37,555 bases of DNA from Sphingobacteriales bacterium (GCA_004292865.1 RDXP01000119.1:1-37555), one strand, 5' to 3'; shown: positions 8,188 to 16,427, counted from the stretch's first letter. Notes: generated by a model from the letters alone, not told the origin. Numbers and translations: made by a program.

Positions 8188-10125
8188 ATGAAGTTATTAT
8201 TATACATTACGCTCGGTTTTTATTTAACGGTTAAATCTCAAGATTTTAAAAACTCCAGTAGCCTTAAAACCCAAATAAAAACAAGCTCAAGTAGCTTAAC
8301 AAAAGCCAAAACGTATATTAAACTTTTTACGGCTTACCAGCCAAAAAATTTGAATAAGGCTAAATTGTTTCTTGATACGGCAAAATTACTGGCTAATAAA
8401 ATCAAAAACGATACCCTGTTTATGAGTGTAAACAACAAATATGCGAGCTATTTTTTTGATATAGGTCAGCCCGATTCGGCAAAATTATATGCCAATAAAT
8501 CACTCCGCCTAGCTTACAAATTACATGATAAGGTTTCAATGGCTACATCGCTAGGTTTAGTTGCTGGTGCTTACTCGTTAAAAAACGATTTTAAAAACGC
8601 CCAATTAAATTATTTACAAGCAATTAAAATATATACCTCATTAAAAAATCAATTTGCAATAGGTAATTGTTATATCAATATGGGTAATTTATGGCAACAC
8701 CAAGGTATGGTTGCTGAGGCCGAAAAATATTACGCTTTGGCAAATATAATTTTTACAAAATTAAACGACAAAGAAAGGCTAGCACAACTTTTTAACAACT
8801 ATGGTATATTGTATGGCGGAAATAATCAGCTATTAAAATCCGAAAAATATTTTGTTGCTTCAACACGCATACGCGAAAAACTAAGCAGCCAATTAAACCT
8901 TGCCAATTCATACTTAAATGTAGGTGCTATAAATATTTTATTAAAAAATTATACCAAAGCCGAGCTGTTTCTTAAAAAAAGCATGGCTAAATTTCGAGCT
9001 ATTCATAATGCCCTTGGCGAGGCCAGTTGCTTAACAAATTTGGGGCAGATAAACGAAGAAACTAAAAATTTTACAAAAGCAATTGATTATTATAACCAAA
9101 GTATTGCCTTATCTAAAACCAATAATAATATGGAAGATTTAGAAAACGCTTTAATAAATATCAGTAATGTTTATAGAAAAAAAGGCGATTACAAGCAAGC
9201 ATTTTTGTACAACGAAGAATTAATTGATTTAAAAGACACCATCTATAAAAAAAGTTTAACATCCGAAATCGCAGAAATGCAAATAAAATACGAAACCGAA
9301 AAAAAACAACAAAATATTAACCTACTAAATAAAGAAAACAAAATTCAAAAACTAACCGTAGCCAAGCGTAACACCTATTTATTAGTTACTTTAGCGGCAT
9401 TATTAACCACCATTTTACTCGGGTTTTTGTTTTACAATCGCTACAAACTTAAGCAAGAAACTAGGTTAAAAACCGAAATTATAAAACAACAAGACTTAGC
9501 CACCAAAGCTGTTTTAGAAGCCGAAGAAAAAGAACGCAAACGCATAGCTGGCGATTTACACGATGGCGTAGGGCAGCTGTTTTCGGTGGTAAAAATGAAC
9601 CTATCAGGCCTATTGGCTAGGCTAAAAATTACCAATACCGACGATGAAGCATTGGCACAAAAAACCATAGCCTTGGTGGACGAAAGTTGTAAAGAGGTAC
9701 GCAATATATCGCACCAAATGATGCCCAATGTGTTATTAAAATCGGGCTTGGCATCGGCCATAAAAGATTTTATTGATAATATAGATAAAGAAAGCTTACA
9801 GGTAAACCTTCATACTGTTGGCTTAAATAATAGGCTAAATAATAATACCGAAATTGTACTTTACCGTGTATTACAAGAAACCGTAAACAATGTAATAAAA
9901 CACGCCAAAGCCAGCCAACTGGATATACAACTGGTAAAAGATAGCGAAAGTATAACCGCCACCATCGAAGATAATGGCAAAGGATTTGATAAAAACCTAG
10001 TCGAAAAATTTGACGGTATTGGTTTAAAAAATATACGCACCCGTGTAGAGTACCTTAAAGGAAGCGTTGATTTTGACAGCCACATTGGTGGCGGCACAGT
10101 AATAAGCGTGTGGATACCTTTGTAA
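8188..10125 (+). CDS. TPR-containing sensor histidine kinase (HisKA_3 / NarL-DegS class)
   Basis: This 645-residue membrane kinase has a signal peptide (about 1-18). A periplasmic array of tetratricopeptide repeats follows (about 40-345; for example INMGNLWQHQGMVAEAEKYY and CLTNLGQINEETKNFTKAID). Then come a short coiled coil, one membrane segment (about 397-417), the DHp domain with the phospho-accepting His in RIAGDLHDGVGQ (H458), and a HATPase_c domain with ETVNNVIKHAK, DNGKGFD and GIGLKNIRTRV. The family senses envelope or nutritional signals and phosphorylates LuxR-type response regulators. No regulator gene is next to it, so its partner must lie elsewhere. A degenerate dispersed repeat lies downstream. 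Confidence 0.9.
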   Translation: MKLLLYITLGFYLTVKSQDFKNSSSLKTQIKTSSSSLTKAKTYIKLFTAYQPKNLNKAKLFLDTAKLLANKIKNDTLFMSVNNKYASYFFDIGQPDSAKLYANKSLRLAYKLHDKVSMATSLGLVAGAYSLKNDFKNAQLNYLQAIKIYTSLKNQFAIGNCYINMGNLWQHQGMVAEAEKYYALANIIFTKLNDKERLAQLFNNYGILYGGNNQLLKSEKYFVASTRIREKLSSQLNLANSYLNVGAINILLKNYTKAELFLKKSMAKFRAIHNALGEASCLTNLGQINEETKNFTKAIDYYNQSIALSKTNNNMEDLENALINISNVYRKKGDYKQAFLYNEELIDLKDTIYKKSLTSEIAEMQIKYETEKKQQNINLLNKENKIQKLTVAKRNTYLLVTLAALLTTILLGFLFYNRYKLKQETRLKTEIIKQQDLATKAVLEAEEKERKRIAGDLHDGVGQLFSVVKMNLSGLLARLKITNTDDEALAQKTIALVDESCKEVRNISHQMMPNVLLKSGLASAIKDFIDNIDKESLQVNLHTVGLNNRLNNNTEIVLYRVLQETVNNVIKHAKASQLDIQLVKDSESITATIEDNGKGFDKNLVEKFDGIGLKNIRTRVEYLKGSVDFDSHIGGGTVISVWIPL

Positions 10126-10171
10126 GCTTCGTTTTTCGGGGTAATAAAATTTAGTTTCAAACCTATAAAAA

Positions 10172-10240
10172 TTATTTGGACGTTATAAAACGCCGTCCGC
10201 TACCTGCTTACCAGCTGGCAGGCCGCTACTGTTGTTAACA
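10172..10240. repeat. Shortened copy of a dispersed palindromic repeat
   Basis: This copy carries a terminus like GGACGTTATAAAACGCCGTC and an inner CCAGCTGG palindrome. Its reverse complement resembles the right end of the 24.3-kb copy (CAGCGTGTTTAAACGCCCAA), and its other end resembles that copy's left end (GGCAGTAGCC, inverted). The central hairpin of the longer copies is missing. It lies between convergent genes. Confidence 0.6.
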
Positions 10241-10334
10241 TAAAATACACACCTTTAGCATACACACACCTAATTACACCATTAAATAAACCCCTATTTA
10301 TACGCAATTTATACACTGCCCCAAATTTTTAAAC

Positions 10335-10370
10335 AAAAAAAAACCGACATTGCTATCGGTTTTTTTACTA
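10335..10370 (-). terminator. Terminator of the first barrel gene (minus strand)
   Basis: AAACCGA and TCGGTTT arms surround an 8-nt loop, with an A-tract on the left and a T-tract on the right, so it can act in both directions. It lies 18 bp beyond the stop of the minus-strand barrel gene and may also stop readthrough from the histidine kinase. Confidence 0.85.
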
Positions 10371-10387
10371 AAATGCGGGTTGTTTTT

Positions 10388-11089
10388 TTAGAAGGAAAAT
10401 CCTACCAAAACAGAGAATACTCGGTTGCTGGCTTTAGCATCGTAGCCACTTTCCAAAACAGATTTACCTAAACCCAAGCCATAATTTACACCCAAATTAA
10501 ATCCATTATCTAATTGGTAACCTGCCAAAAAATTTACACCATAATCAAATGGATTTACTTCGCCAGCATTTTTTCCAAAAGTTACGTTGCCATCTTTAGG
10601 TGGAACTAAGTTTGATTTTATACCTAATAACGAACCTGTAACCTCTATTTTATCTTTACCTGCTATACCATAAGCTATATAAGGCCCTGCACCAAGATAA
10701 AAGTTTTTAATTTTCGCTACCGCATTTATAGGCATTTCTAAATACATAATATCTGTTTTACGAACATAGCTGGCCGATGTAGGCCCCAAAAAAGGTACGG
10801 TAACCATTGTGTTAAAGTTAATTTTAGTTCCTTTTCCGCCTATACCTAGGCCTGGTTGAATTGAAAAAGTTTCTGAAACTGGGATTTCAACGTTTGCTCC
10901 AAAATAAAAAGAAGTAACAGTACTAATACCGTCTTTTTTTTCTTTAGTAGCATCTTTGCCTGTCAATGATACTTGGGCTAAATTAACACCGCCTCTAATG
11001 CCGTATTTAATACCTCCTCCTTTTGAGGACTGCGCCATAACACTTCCGCTTACCAAAGCAAAAGCCAATAATATGTGGATTTTTTTCAT
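10388..11089 (-). CDS. Outer-membrane beta-barrel protein (porin-family-like, OMP_b-brl_2 type)
   Basis: This 233-residue protein has a signal peptide ending in MAQ (MKKIHILLAFALVSGSVMAQ). It continues as a predicted eight-stranded barrel: YGIRGGVNLAQVSL, FYFGANVEIPV, FSIQPGLGIGGKGTKI, IMYLEMPINAVAKI, FYLGAGPYIAYG. It closes with FSVLVGFSF, the aromatic C-terminus recognised by the BAM machinery. It is clearly paralogous to the next upstream minus-strand gene, with the same strand order, similar signal peptides and the same last strand. Each gene has its own terminator, so they are separate units. The role is unknown; such small barrels are usually annotated 'PorT/porin family'. Confidence 0.88.
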   Translation of the reverse strand: MKKIHILLAFALVSGSVMAQSSKGGGIKYGIRGGVNLAQVSLTGKDATKEKKDGISTVTSFYFGANVEIPVSETFSIQPGLGIGGKGTKINFNTMVTVPFLGPTSASYVRKTDIMYLEMPINAVAKIKNFYLGAGPYIAYGIAGKDKIEVTGSLLGIKSNLVPPKDGNVTFGKNAGEVNPFDYGVNFLAGYQLDNGFNLGVNYGLGLGKSVLESGYDAKASNRVFSVLVGFSF

Positions 11090-11256
11090 AATATTGTGAT
11101 TTTTGAATAAATTATGCTAAAACAACAATATTTCTTTTATAAAAGCAAAACATTTTTTTAAATTTCAAGTGTGCATTCTTTTAGCATAAGAAGCTATTTT
11201 GTGTATCTTAACAAAGTAGAAAGAAAAAAAATAGCAATTCTAAAAAACTCTAAAAC

Positions 11257-11290
11257 GAAAAAAACCGACATTTCTATCGGTTTTTTTTAT
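11257..11290 (-). terminator. Terminator of the second barrel gene (minus strand)
   Basis: AAACCGA and TCGGTTT arms around an 8-nt loop with flanking A- and T-tracts. The stem is identical to that of the terminator after the paralogous gene at 10335-10370, so gene and terminator were probably duplicated together. Confidence 0.85.
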
Positions 11291-11310
11291 TAAAAAATAA
11301 GATTTGTTTA

Positions 11311-12006
11311 TTAGAAAGAGAAACCTACTAAGAAAGAGAATACACGGTTACTGGTTTTACCATTACCTACAGAATTATTATTATAGTTACCTAAACCTAA
11401 TCCATAATTAAGATTAAAATTTAAACCGTTTTCTAATTTATAACCAACAAGACCATTAAAACCATAATCTAAGGCTCTAATTTCATCCTCTTTACTTCCA
11501 AACTTAATACTCTCAGATTCAGATGCATTCATTGTAAAATTTCCTATAGTAGCTTTGCTTTCTACTTTTACTTTACCCGATAATCCGTAAGCTAAATAAG
11601 GCCCTGCACCAAAATAAAAACCGTTAAAGTTAAAAACAGCGTTTAAAGGAAGTTCCAAGTACATAATATTGGTTTTAATATTTATAGTTTGAGAAACCAT
11701 ACCACCTTCTTCTTCGTCTTCAAAACTATCCATTTCAGTTACTTTAAAACCTTTTCCACTTAAACTTAAACCAGGTTGAATAGAAAACTTGCCAGAAACT
11801 GGTATATCAGCATAGCCACCAAAATTAAATGAAGTTAAAGATTTTATTCCATCTTTATCTTCAGACGTAATACCATCGCCTGATATAGCTACCGTAGCCA
11901 AGTTAACACCAGCTCTCACTCCAAACTTTACGCCATCATTTGATTGCGCCATAACAACACTTCCGCTTACCAAAGCAAAAGCCAATATTGAGTAAATTTT
12001 TTTCAT
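11311..12006 (-). CDS. Outer-membrane beta-barrel protein, paralogue of the neighbouring barrel
   Basis: This 231-residue protein has a signal peptide (MKKIYSILAFALVSGSVVMA) and a barrel parallel to that of the downstream paralogue: FGVRAGVNLATVAI, FNFGGYADIPV, FSIQPGLSLSGKGFKV, IMYLELPLNAVFNF, FYFGAGPYLAYG, ending in FSFLVGFSF. The main differences lie in the loops, for example an acidic stretch (SFEDEEEGG) in a predicted extracellular loop. This fits a tandem duplication followed by loop divergence. It is read away from msrB, which starts 130 bp away on the opposite strand. Confidence 0.88.
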   Translation of the reverse strand: MKKIYSILAFALVSGSVVMAQSNDGVKFGVRAGVNLATVAISGDGITSEDKDGIKSLTSFNFGGYADIPVSGKFSIQPGLSLSGKGFKVTEMDSFEDEEEGGMVSQTINIKTNIMYLELPLNAVFNFNGFYFGAGPYLAYGLSGKVKVESKATIGNFTMNASESESIKFGSKEDEIRALDYGFNGLVGYKLENGLNFNLNYGLGLGNYNNNSVGNGKTSNRVFSFLVGFSF

Positions 12007-12136
12007 AATTATATTTTTTTGTTTAAATAAATTTCGGCTAAGTTAGTACTCATTATTTACAAAAAAAAATATTTCAATAAATTACATTCCATCTTACCAC
12101 AACTTTTATAACTTTATAACCAAAACCCCCTTATTT

Positions 12137-12499
12137 ATGCCCTACAACCCACTCACTCCCGAAGAAGCACACATTATCCTCCACAAAGGTACCGAACGCC
12201 CTTTTACAGGCGAATATACCACCCTTAAAAGTGCAGGTACGTACATTTGCCGCCAATGTAATACGCCACTTTATAAATCGGACGATAAGTTCGACTCGCA
12301 TTGTGGCTGGCCAAGTTTTGATGACGAAATTGCTGGTGCCGTAACCCGTGTACCCGATAAAGATGGCCGCCGTACCGAAATTGTTTGTGCAAATTGTGGC
12401 GGGCATTTAGGTCACGTGTTCGAAGGCGAAAGTTTTACCCCAAAAAATACAAGACATTGTGTAAACTCGTTAAGCATGTTATTTGTGGCTAGGGGGTAG
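12137..12499 (+). CDS. msrB: Peptide-methionine (R)-S-oxide reductase MsrB
   Basis: This 120-residue MsrB reduces the R epimer of methionine sulfoxide in oxidised proteins. Both zinc-binding CxxC pairs are present (CRQC and CANC), as are the substrate-binding HCGWPSF and the GHVFEGES turn. The catalytic Cys lies in the C-terminal [11 protein letters not shown], where most family members have RxCxNSASLxF. The protein has no signal peptide, so it is cytosolic. It appears to be monocistronic. A G-rich tract begins in its last three codons and runs past the stop codon. Confidence 0.93.
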   Translation: MPYNPLTPEEAHIILHKGTERPFTGEYTTLKSAGTYICRQCNTPLYKSDDKFDSHCGWPSFDDEIAGAVTRVPDKDGRRTEIVCANCGGHLGHVFEGESFTPKNTRHCVNSLSMLFVARG

Positions 12500-12536
12500 C
12501 GGGCTAATCGGGCGGCGGGCGGCGGGCTTCGGGCGG
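12492..12536 (+). repeat. G-rich heptamer tract, candidate G-quadruplex, at the msrB 3' end
   Basis: Six runs of three or more G (12492-12496, 12501-12503, 12510-12512, 12517-12519, 12524-12526, 12531-12533) are separated by 4-6 nt. The right part is four tandem heptamers: CGGGCGG, CGGGCGG, CGGGCTT, CGGGCGG. This is extreme for a sequence that is otherwise AT-rich. The gene-free stretch 12500-12876 also holds an inverted repeat and the rimM promoter. Confidence 0.8.
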
Positions 12537-12658
12537 TTATATTTATTGTGTTACCTATCTGTTTACTGTGTAAGGAGATATACTTTACTAAAGTTTCGGA
12601 GGTAAGTATTGAAGTTTTTTTTTATCATTATTTATTTACCGATGGTGCTTACAACCAG

Positions 12659-12724
12659 CTTTGTGTTCTTTGCGCTTTTCCTTTGCAAACTTTGCGGTAA
12701 AAATGTATCATAAAGAACACAAAG
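12659..12724. repeat. Inverted repeat with CTTTGTGTTCTTT arms
   Basis: CTTTGTGTTCTTT (12659-12671) and AAAGAACACAAAG (12712-12724) are perfect 13-bp arms around about 40 nt that contain further CTTTGC-type words. I recall similar 'TTTGTGTTCTTTGCG' sequences between genes in other Bacteroidota. No second copy is seen in this window. Confidence 0.6.
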
Positions 12725-12854
12725 ATTTACGCAAATTCTATTGCTTTTATACCCAGTTAATTTTATAAATACGCTACACTAATAAGTATATTTATAAGCT
12801 TTACTTCTTCCGAAAGTTTAGTACTTTATAAACAATGTAACTGCGTATAAATGC

Positions 12855-12862
12855 TACATTTG
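12855..12862 (+). promoter_or_regulatory. -7 box of the rimM promoter
   Basis: TACATTTG is an exact match to the Bacteroidota -7 consensus TAnnTTTG, ending 14 bp before the rimM ATG. The transcript would have a leader of only a few nucleotides. No clear -33 TTTG is visible at the usual distance. Confidence 0.5.
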
Positions 12863-12876
12863 CAAAATTATATTAG

Positions 12877-13404
12877 ATGATGAAATCAAACGATTGTTTC
12901 GAAATTGGCTACATAGCCAAAACCAAGGGTTTAAAAGGCGAAGTACAGGTATCATTTAGTTACCACGAGCCCGAAAAACTTAAACTTGAGGCAGTTTTTA
13001 TCGAGTATGATGGTAAAATGATACCTCACTTTGTAGAAGCCTACAAAATTCCGCAACCGCTGATAGGTTATTTTTTATTTGAAGATATAGACCATATAGA
13101 TAAAGCAAAAAAAATTATACACAAAAAAATTTACCTAGCTAACCGCTTAAAACCAAAAAAAAACAAAGATGAATTTAGCTTTAAAGATTTAGAAAGCTTT
13201 ACCGTTACCGATGTTAACAAAGGATTGCTAGGGCAAATTACGGAGGTAAAAGCGTTCCCGAAACAATATATTGCAACCCTTATGTATCAAAAAAAAGAAA
13301 TTTTGTTTCCGCTGAGCGATGATTTAATAAACGAAATTGATATTGATAAGCAAACAATTATCATTAATTTACCAGATGGGTTGATTGATATTTATATGGA
13401 GTAA
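12877..13404 (+). CDS. rimM: Ribosome maturation factor RimM
   Basis: RimM binds the 30S protein S19 and helps to mature the 3' domain of 16S rRNA. The 175-residue length is normal. The N-terminal barrel starts with FEIGYIAKTKGLKGEVQVSF, and a PRC-barrel-like C-terminal part follows (about 95-175, including ILFPLSDDLINEID). The start is taken at the first of two adjacent ATGs (12877/12880). In many bacteria the order is rpsP-rimM-trmD-rplS. Here rimM-trmD-rplS is kept, but rpsP is not found upstream, where only repeats precede a promoter. Gaps of 120-190 bp between the genes suggest extra promoters or leaders. Confidence 0.95.
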   Translation: MMKSNDCFEIGYIAKTKGLKGEVQVSFSYHEPEKLKLEAVFIEYDGKMIPHFVEAYKIPQPLIGYFLFEDIDHIDKAKKIIHKKIYLANRLKPKKNKDEFSFKDLESFTVTDVNKGLLGQITEVKAFPKQYIATLMYQKKEILFPLSDDLINEIDIDKQTIIINLPDGLIDIYME

Positions 13405-13591
13405 ATGAGGGGGGAATTGAGGTTTTTAAATATTGGGGTGAAAACTCAAAAAATACCTTTTATGTGTTGCTTAAATACATTAATATTAACAAGTAAAAAC
13501 ATACATAAAATATTAACCACCATATTTTTATTGATTTCTAAAACTGTTGATTAAAAAAACATCAACAGTAACATTTTATACATTATCAACC

Positions 13592-14266
13592 ATGCGCTTC
13601 GATATCATTACCGTACTGCCCAATTTACTTGATAGCCCCTTTGCACATTCGATTTTGCAAAGAGCGCAAACCAAGGGATTGGTACAAATTAATGTACACA
13701 ACTTACGCCATTACAGCACCCATAAACAAAAAAGTGTGGACGATTACCCCTACGGTGGTGGTGGTGGTATGGTAATGCAAATAGAACCCATTGCCAACTG
13801 TATCGAAAGCCTAAAAGCACATACCGTTTACGATGAAATTATTTTTATGACGCCCGATGGCGTTACCCTAAACCAGCAAACAGCCAACGAGATAGCCCTA
13901 AAAAAAAACATGATTATTATTTGTGGGCATTACAAAGGTATCGACCAACGTATACGCGATATATACGTTACCCGTGAGATTTCTATCGGCGATTTTGTAC
14001 TTTCGGGGGGCGAACTACCCGCAGCCCTAGTGGTTGATGCTGTGGTGAGGCTATTGCCAGGAGTTTTAAACGATGAAACTTCGGCACTTTCCGATTCGTT
14101 CCAAGGCGATTTATTGGATGCGCCAGTTTACAGCCGCCCTGCCGACTGGCAAGGCCATAAAGTACCCGAAATATTATTAAGTGGCAACCAAGCCAAAATC
14201 GAAGAATGGCGTTACGAACAATCCTTAAAACGTACGCAAGAACGTCGCCCCGATTTATTACACTAG
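13592..14266 (+). CDS. trmD: tRNA (guanine37-N1)-methyltransferase TrmD
   Basis: TrmD methylates G37 of tRNAs that read CNN codons, preventing +1 frameshifts. The 224-residue SPOUT-class protein begins [20 protein letters not shown]. It contains the knotted SAM site: [24 protein letters not shown] and [15 protein letters not shown]. The C-terminal helical domain ends EERRPDLL-like (ERRPDLLH). The ATG at 13592 is chosen over an in-frame TTG at 13547, because the family starts with MRFDI and the extra 15 residues have no counterpart. It lies 187 bp after rimM. Confidence 0.96.
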   Translation: MRFDIITVLPNLLDSPFAHSILQRAQTKGLVQINVHNLRHYSTHKQKSVDDYPYGGGGGMVMQIEPIANCIESLKAHTVYDEIIFMTPDGVTLNQQTANEIALKKNMIIICGHYKGIDQRIRDIYVTREISIGDFVLSGGELPAALVVDAVVRLLPGVLNDETSALSDSFQGDLLDAPVYSRPADWQGHKVPEILLSGNQAKIEEWRYEQSLKRTQERRPDLLH

Positions 14267-14320
14267 TTTTATCATAATAAAAAAAAATAAATTACACTTT
14301 TAATTACCAAAAATTTTTCC

Positions 14321-14386
14321 TAACATTGCACACCCAAATTGGGGGTTGGTTATCATATTTAATAACCGTAATAATAGCTTATAATC
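14321..14386 (+). promoter_or_regulatory. Structured leader and candidate promoter of rplS
   Basis: TAACATTG (14321-14328) is a one-mismatch -7 box. The following leader can fold into two small stems, CCCAAATTGGG (14333-14343, a self-complementary palindrome) and GGTTAT/ATAACC (14348-14353 with 14362-14367, 8-nt loop). Ribosomal protein leaders often mediate feedback by the encoded protein; whether this one does is inference. Confidence 0.4.
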
Positions 14387-14734
14387 ATGGATTTAGTAAA
14401 GTTTGTAGAAGAGCAGGTAATAGCAAAAGCAACCCTGCCATCGTTTAAAGCAGGAGATACTGTAAGTGTACATTATACCATACGCGAAGGTAACAAAGAG
14501 CGTGTACAGGTTTATCAAGGCGTTGTTATACAACGAAATAGCACCAATGCTACCGAAACCTTTACGGTTCGTAAAATTTCGAACGGCATAGGTGTAGAGC
14601 GTATTTTCCCTGTTAACTCGCCCAATATTGCCAAACTAGAGGTTAACAATGTAGGTAAAGTGCGTAGAGCCAAGTTATACTACATTAGAGAACTTACAGG
14701 TAAAGCAGCCCGTATAAAATCAAAAAGGGTTTAA
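14387..14734 (+). CDS. rplS: 50S ribosomal protein L19
   Basis: L19 sits at the 30S-50S interface. The 115-residue length is standard. The protein shows the family layout: VKFVEEQ start, [55 protein letters not shown] and the basic [20 protein letters not shown] tail. It follows trmD by 120 bp and has its own candidate promoter and leader. An intrinsic terminator lies 19 bp downstream, closing the rimM-trmD-rplS block. Confidence 0.97.
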   Translation: MDLVKFVEEQVIAKATLPSFKAGDTVSVHYTIREGNKERVQVYQGVVIQRNSTNATETFTVRKISNGIGVERIFPVNSPNIAKLEVNNVGKVRRAKLYYIRELTGKAARIKSKRV

Positions 14735-14753
14735 TTTACAACAAAAAAACAAT

Positions 14754-14787
14754 AACCTTTCTTCTACAAAAAGAGAGGTTTTTTTTG
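14754..14787 (+). terminator. Intrinsic terminator after rplS
   Basis: AACCTTTCT and AGAGAGGTT form a 9-bp stem with one G-T pair around a 9-nt loop, followed by at least six T. Confidence 0.9.
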
Positions 14788-14850
14788 TGCCTATATTTTT
14801 TTTGTTTTTTTTAGAATACCTTGGCTATCTTACCCTATTTTTAACACCTA

Positions 14851-16005
14851 ATGGATAATCAGTTTTATAATCAAATTTTTTGGGGAAACAGCATCCGAAA
14901 TTATGCGCTTTTTGCCGCCTTTTTAATTATTGGTTTTATACTTAAAAAGTATTTTTCAAAGTTTTTAAGTTGGCTGTTGTTTTTACTGTTTAAAAAATTT
15001 TATAGCCAATGTGCCCCGCAAAAATTTTATGAGTTACTGCTTAAACCCATAGAGTTTTTGGTAATTATATTATTGGTTTATACCGCCATTAATCAATTAG
15101 ACTATCCGCTAAACGAAATTATTTTTAAGCGCATTACCTATATTGATAAAACCCAAAAAATATTTGCTATTACCTTAATTGAGGCAATAGATAAGGTATT
15201 TGCATTTTTGGTAATTATTTCTACCATACGCATTGCCTTGCGTATGGTAGATTTTATTGCCCATATTTTTGCTTACAAGGCTTCGCTTACCGCATCCCGA
15301 ACGGATGACCAAATGGTACCTTTTTTAAAAGAGCTATCAAAAATATTACTGATTATAACTTGTGTTTTTATTGTAATGGGTACGGTATTTAACATGAATG
15401 TAGCCACCATTATAGCAGGCCTAGGTATAGGCGGTATTGCCATTGCCTTGGCTGCACAAGATACTTTACAAAACCTACTAGGTTCCTTTACCATATTTGC
15501 CGATAAGCCATTTGTAGTAGGCGATTTGGTACATATCGAAGGCTACGATGCTGTGATAGAAAAAGTAGGCTTTCGTAGCACCTTGTTGCGTACTTTAGAT
15601 AAAACATTGGTAGTTATCCCCAATAAAAAAATGATTGATAGCCCGCTAGAAAATTTAACCCTTCGTAACTTACGCCGTGTTGCGTTTACTATCAGTTTAA
15701 CTTACCAAACTAAGCCCGAGGTAATGAAAAAAATCTCGTTCGAGATAAAAGAATTTATTAACCAACACCCAAAAACCAGTAATGATGATACCATCGTTAT
15801 TTTTAACGCATTTGGCGCATCATCGTTAGACCTTAAAGTGGAATACTATATTGAAATAATTGAATATGAGCTTTATATGGCGATAAAAGACGAAATTAAC
15901 TATAAAGTAATGGAGTATGTATTAAATAATGGAGCCGAATTTGCTTATCCTACTTCTACACTTTACCACCAAATTAATGGAAGTGAAGAAAAAAAATTAC
16001 AATAA
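14851..16005 (+). CDS. MscS-family mechanosensitive ion channel
   Basis: This 384-residue membrane protein is a small-conductance mechanosensitive channel that releases solutes on hypo-osmotic shock. There are N-terminal membrane segments at about 15-50, 65-85 and 110-135. The pore helix region MNVATIIAGLGIGGIAIALA and AAQDTLQNLLGSFTIFADKP (about 190-230) is the TM3 and TM3b signature, rich in Gly and Ala. The beta domain follows (VGDLVHIEGYDAVIEKVGFR, then VVIPNKKM and a cytoplasmic alpha/beta vestibule). An 11-bp perfect inverted repeat lies inside the gene at 15221-15250. It is flanked by the rplS terminator and a dispersed repeat, so it looks monocistronic. Confidence 0.93.
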   Translation: MDNQFYNQIFWGNSIRNYALFAAFLIIGFILKKYFSKFLSWLLFLLFKKFYSQCAPQKFYELLLKPIEFLVIILLVYTAINQLDYPLNEIIFKRITYIDKTQKIFAITLIEAIDKVFAFLVIISTIRIALRMVDFIAHIFAYKASLTASRTDDQMVPFLKELSKILLIITCVFIVMGTVFNMNVATIIAGLGIGGIAIALAAQDTLQNLLGSFTIFADKPFVVGDLVHIEGYDAVIEKVGFRSTLLRTLDKTLVVIPNKKMIDSPLENLTLRNLRRVAFTISLTYQTKPEVMKKISFEIKEFINQHPKTSNDDTIVIFNAFGASSLDLKVEYYIEIIEYELYMAIKDEINYKVMEYVLNNGAEFAYPTSTLYHQINGSEEKKLQ

Positions 16006-16070
16006 CTTATTAAATTAGCTGGGTTATAAATGATGGCTTTAACACCATATTAACGAATGCTTTTTACGAT

Positions 16071-16189
16071 TTTAGAGCGTTAACGATAGCAACGGCATCC
16101 TTTTTATCTATTGCCCCCACCTTGTGCTACTGCAATGTGGGGGCAATAGATAAAAAGATATAGTGGATAGCGTGTTAAAACGCCCAAAT
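16071..16189. repeat. Dispersed palindromic repeat with long hairpin
   Basis: A perfect 20-bp inverted repeat (16101-16120 with 16137-16156; arms end in TTGCCCCCAC and begin with GTGGGGGCAA) surrounds a 16-nt loop. Outside it, AGCGTTAACGATAG and GATAGCGTGTTAAAACGCCC form a second, imperfect pair of arms. The right end (AGCGTGTTAAAACGCCCAAAT) nearly equals that of the copy at 24211-24365, and the reverse complement of that end is recognisable at 10172-10198. No coding capacity is seen. Confidence 0.85.
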
Positions 16190-16211
16190 CAAAATTATTA
16201 AACAAAGAAAT

Positions 16212-16427
16212 ATGAATGGTATTAAATACGTAACTAACGAAAAAGCCGAAATTAAAGCCATAATTTTAGATATTGAGCAATTTAAACTAGATGGTATTTC
16301 GGCTGCTGATGTTTTACTAAAACTAAGTGATTTGCAACAAATAATAAACAATGCTCCGCAAAAAAATAAAAAAGAGAATACATCATGGGAGGAGGCTAAA
16401 AAAGCCCTTGATGTGCTAAACAAATAA
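16212..16427 (+). CDS. Small protein, possibly an orphan Phd/YefM-like antitoxin
   Basis: This 71-residue hydrophilic protein opens with [21 protein letters not shown]. The pattern recalls small 'VxYVTDExGxKxAVIxxIxxF' proteins distantly like Phd/YefM antitoxins. The rest is helical ([20 protein letters not shown]) with a lysine-rich C-terminal part. No toxin gene is adjacent: the next gene is accA, 65 bp further on. The ATG at 16212 is the first one after a dispersed repeat. The reading frame is compact and plausible, but the family assignment is weak. Confidence 0.55.
   Translation: MNGIKYVTNEKAEIKAIILDIEQFKLDGISAADVLLKLSDLQQIINNAPQKNKKENTSWEEAKKALDVLNK

Noticed and set aside
12131-12406. 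Antisense ORF over msrB
   Set aside because: It is a frame shadow of a conserved enzyme gene without its own promoter or family signature.
12500-12876. rpsP expected before rimM
   Set aside because: No ORF with S16 features is present; the stretch holds repeats and a promoter only.
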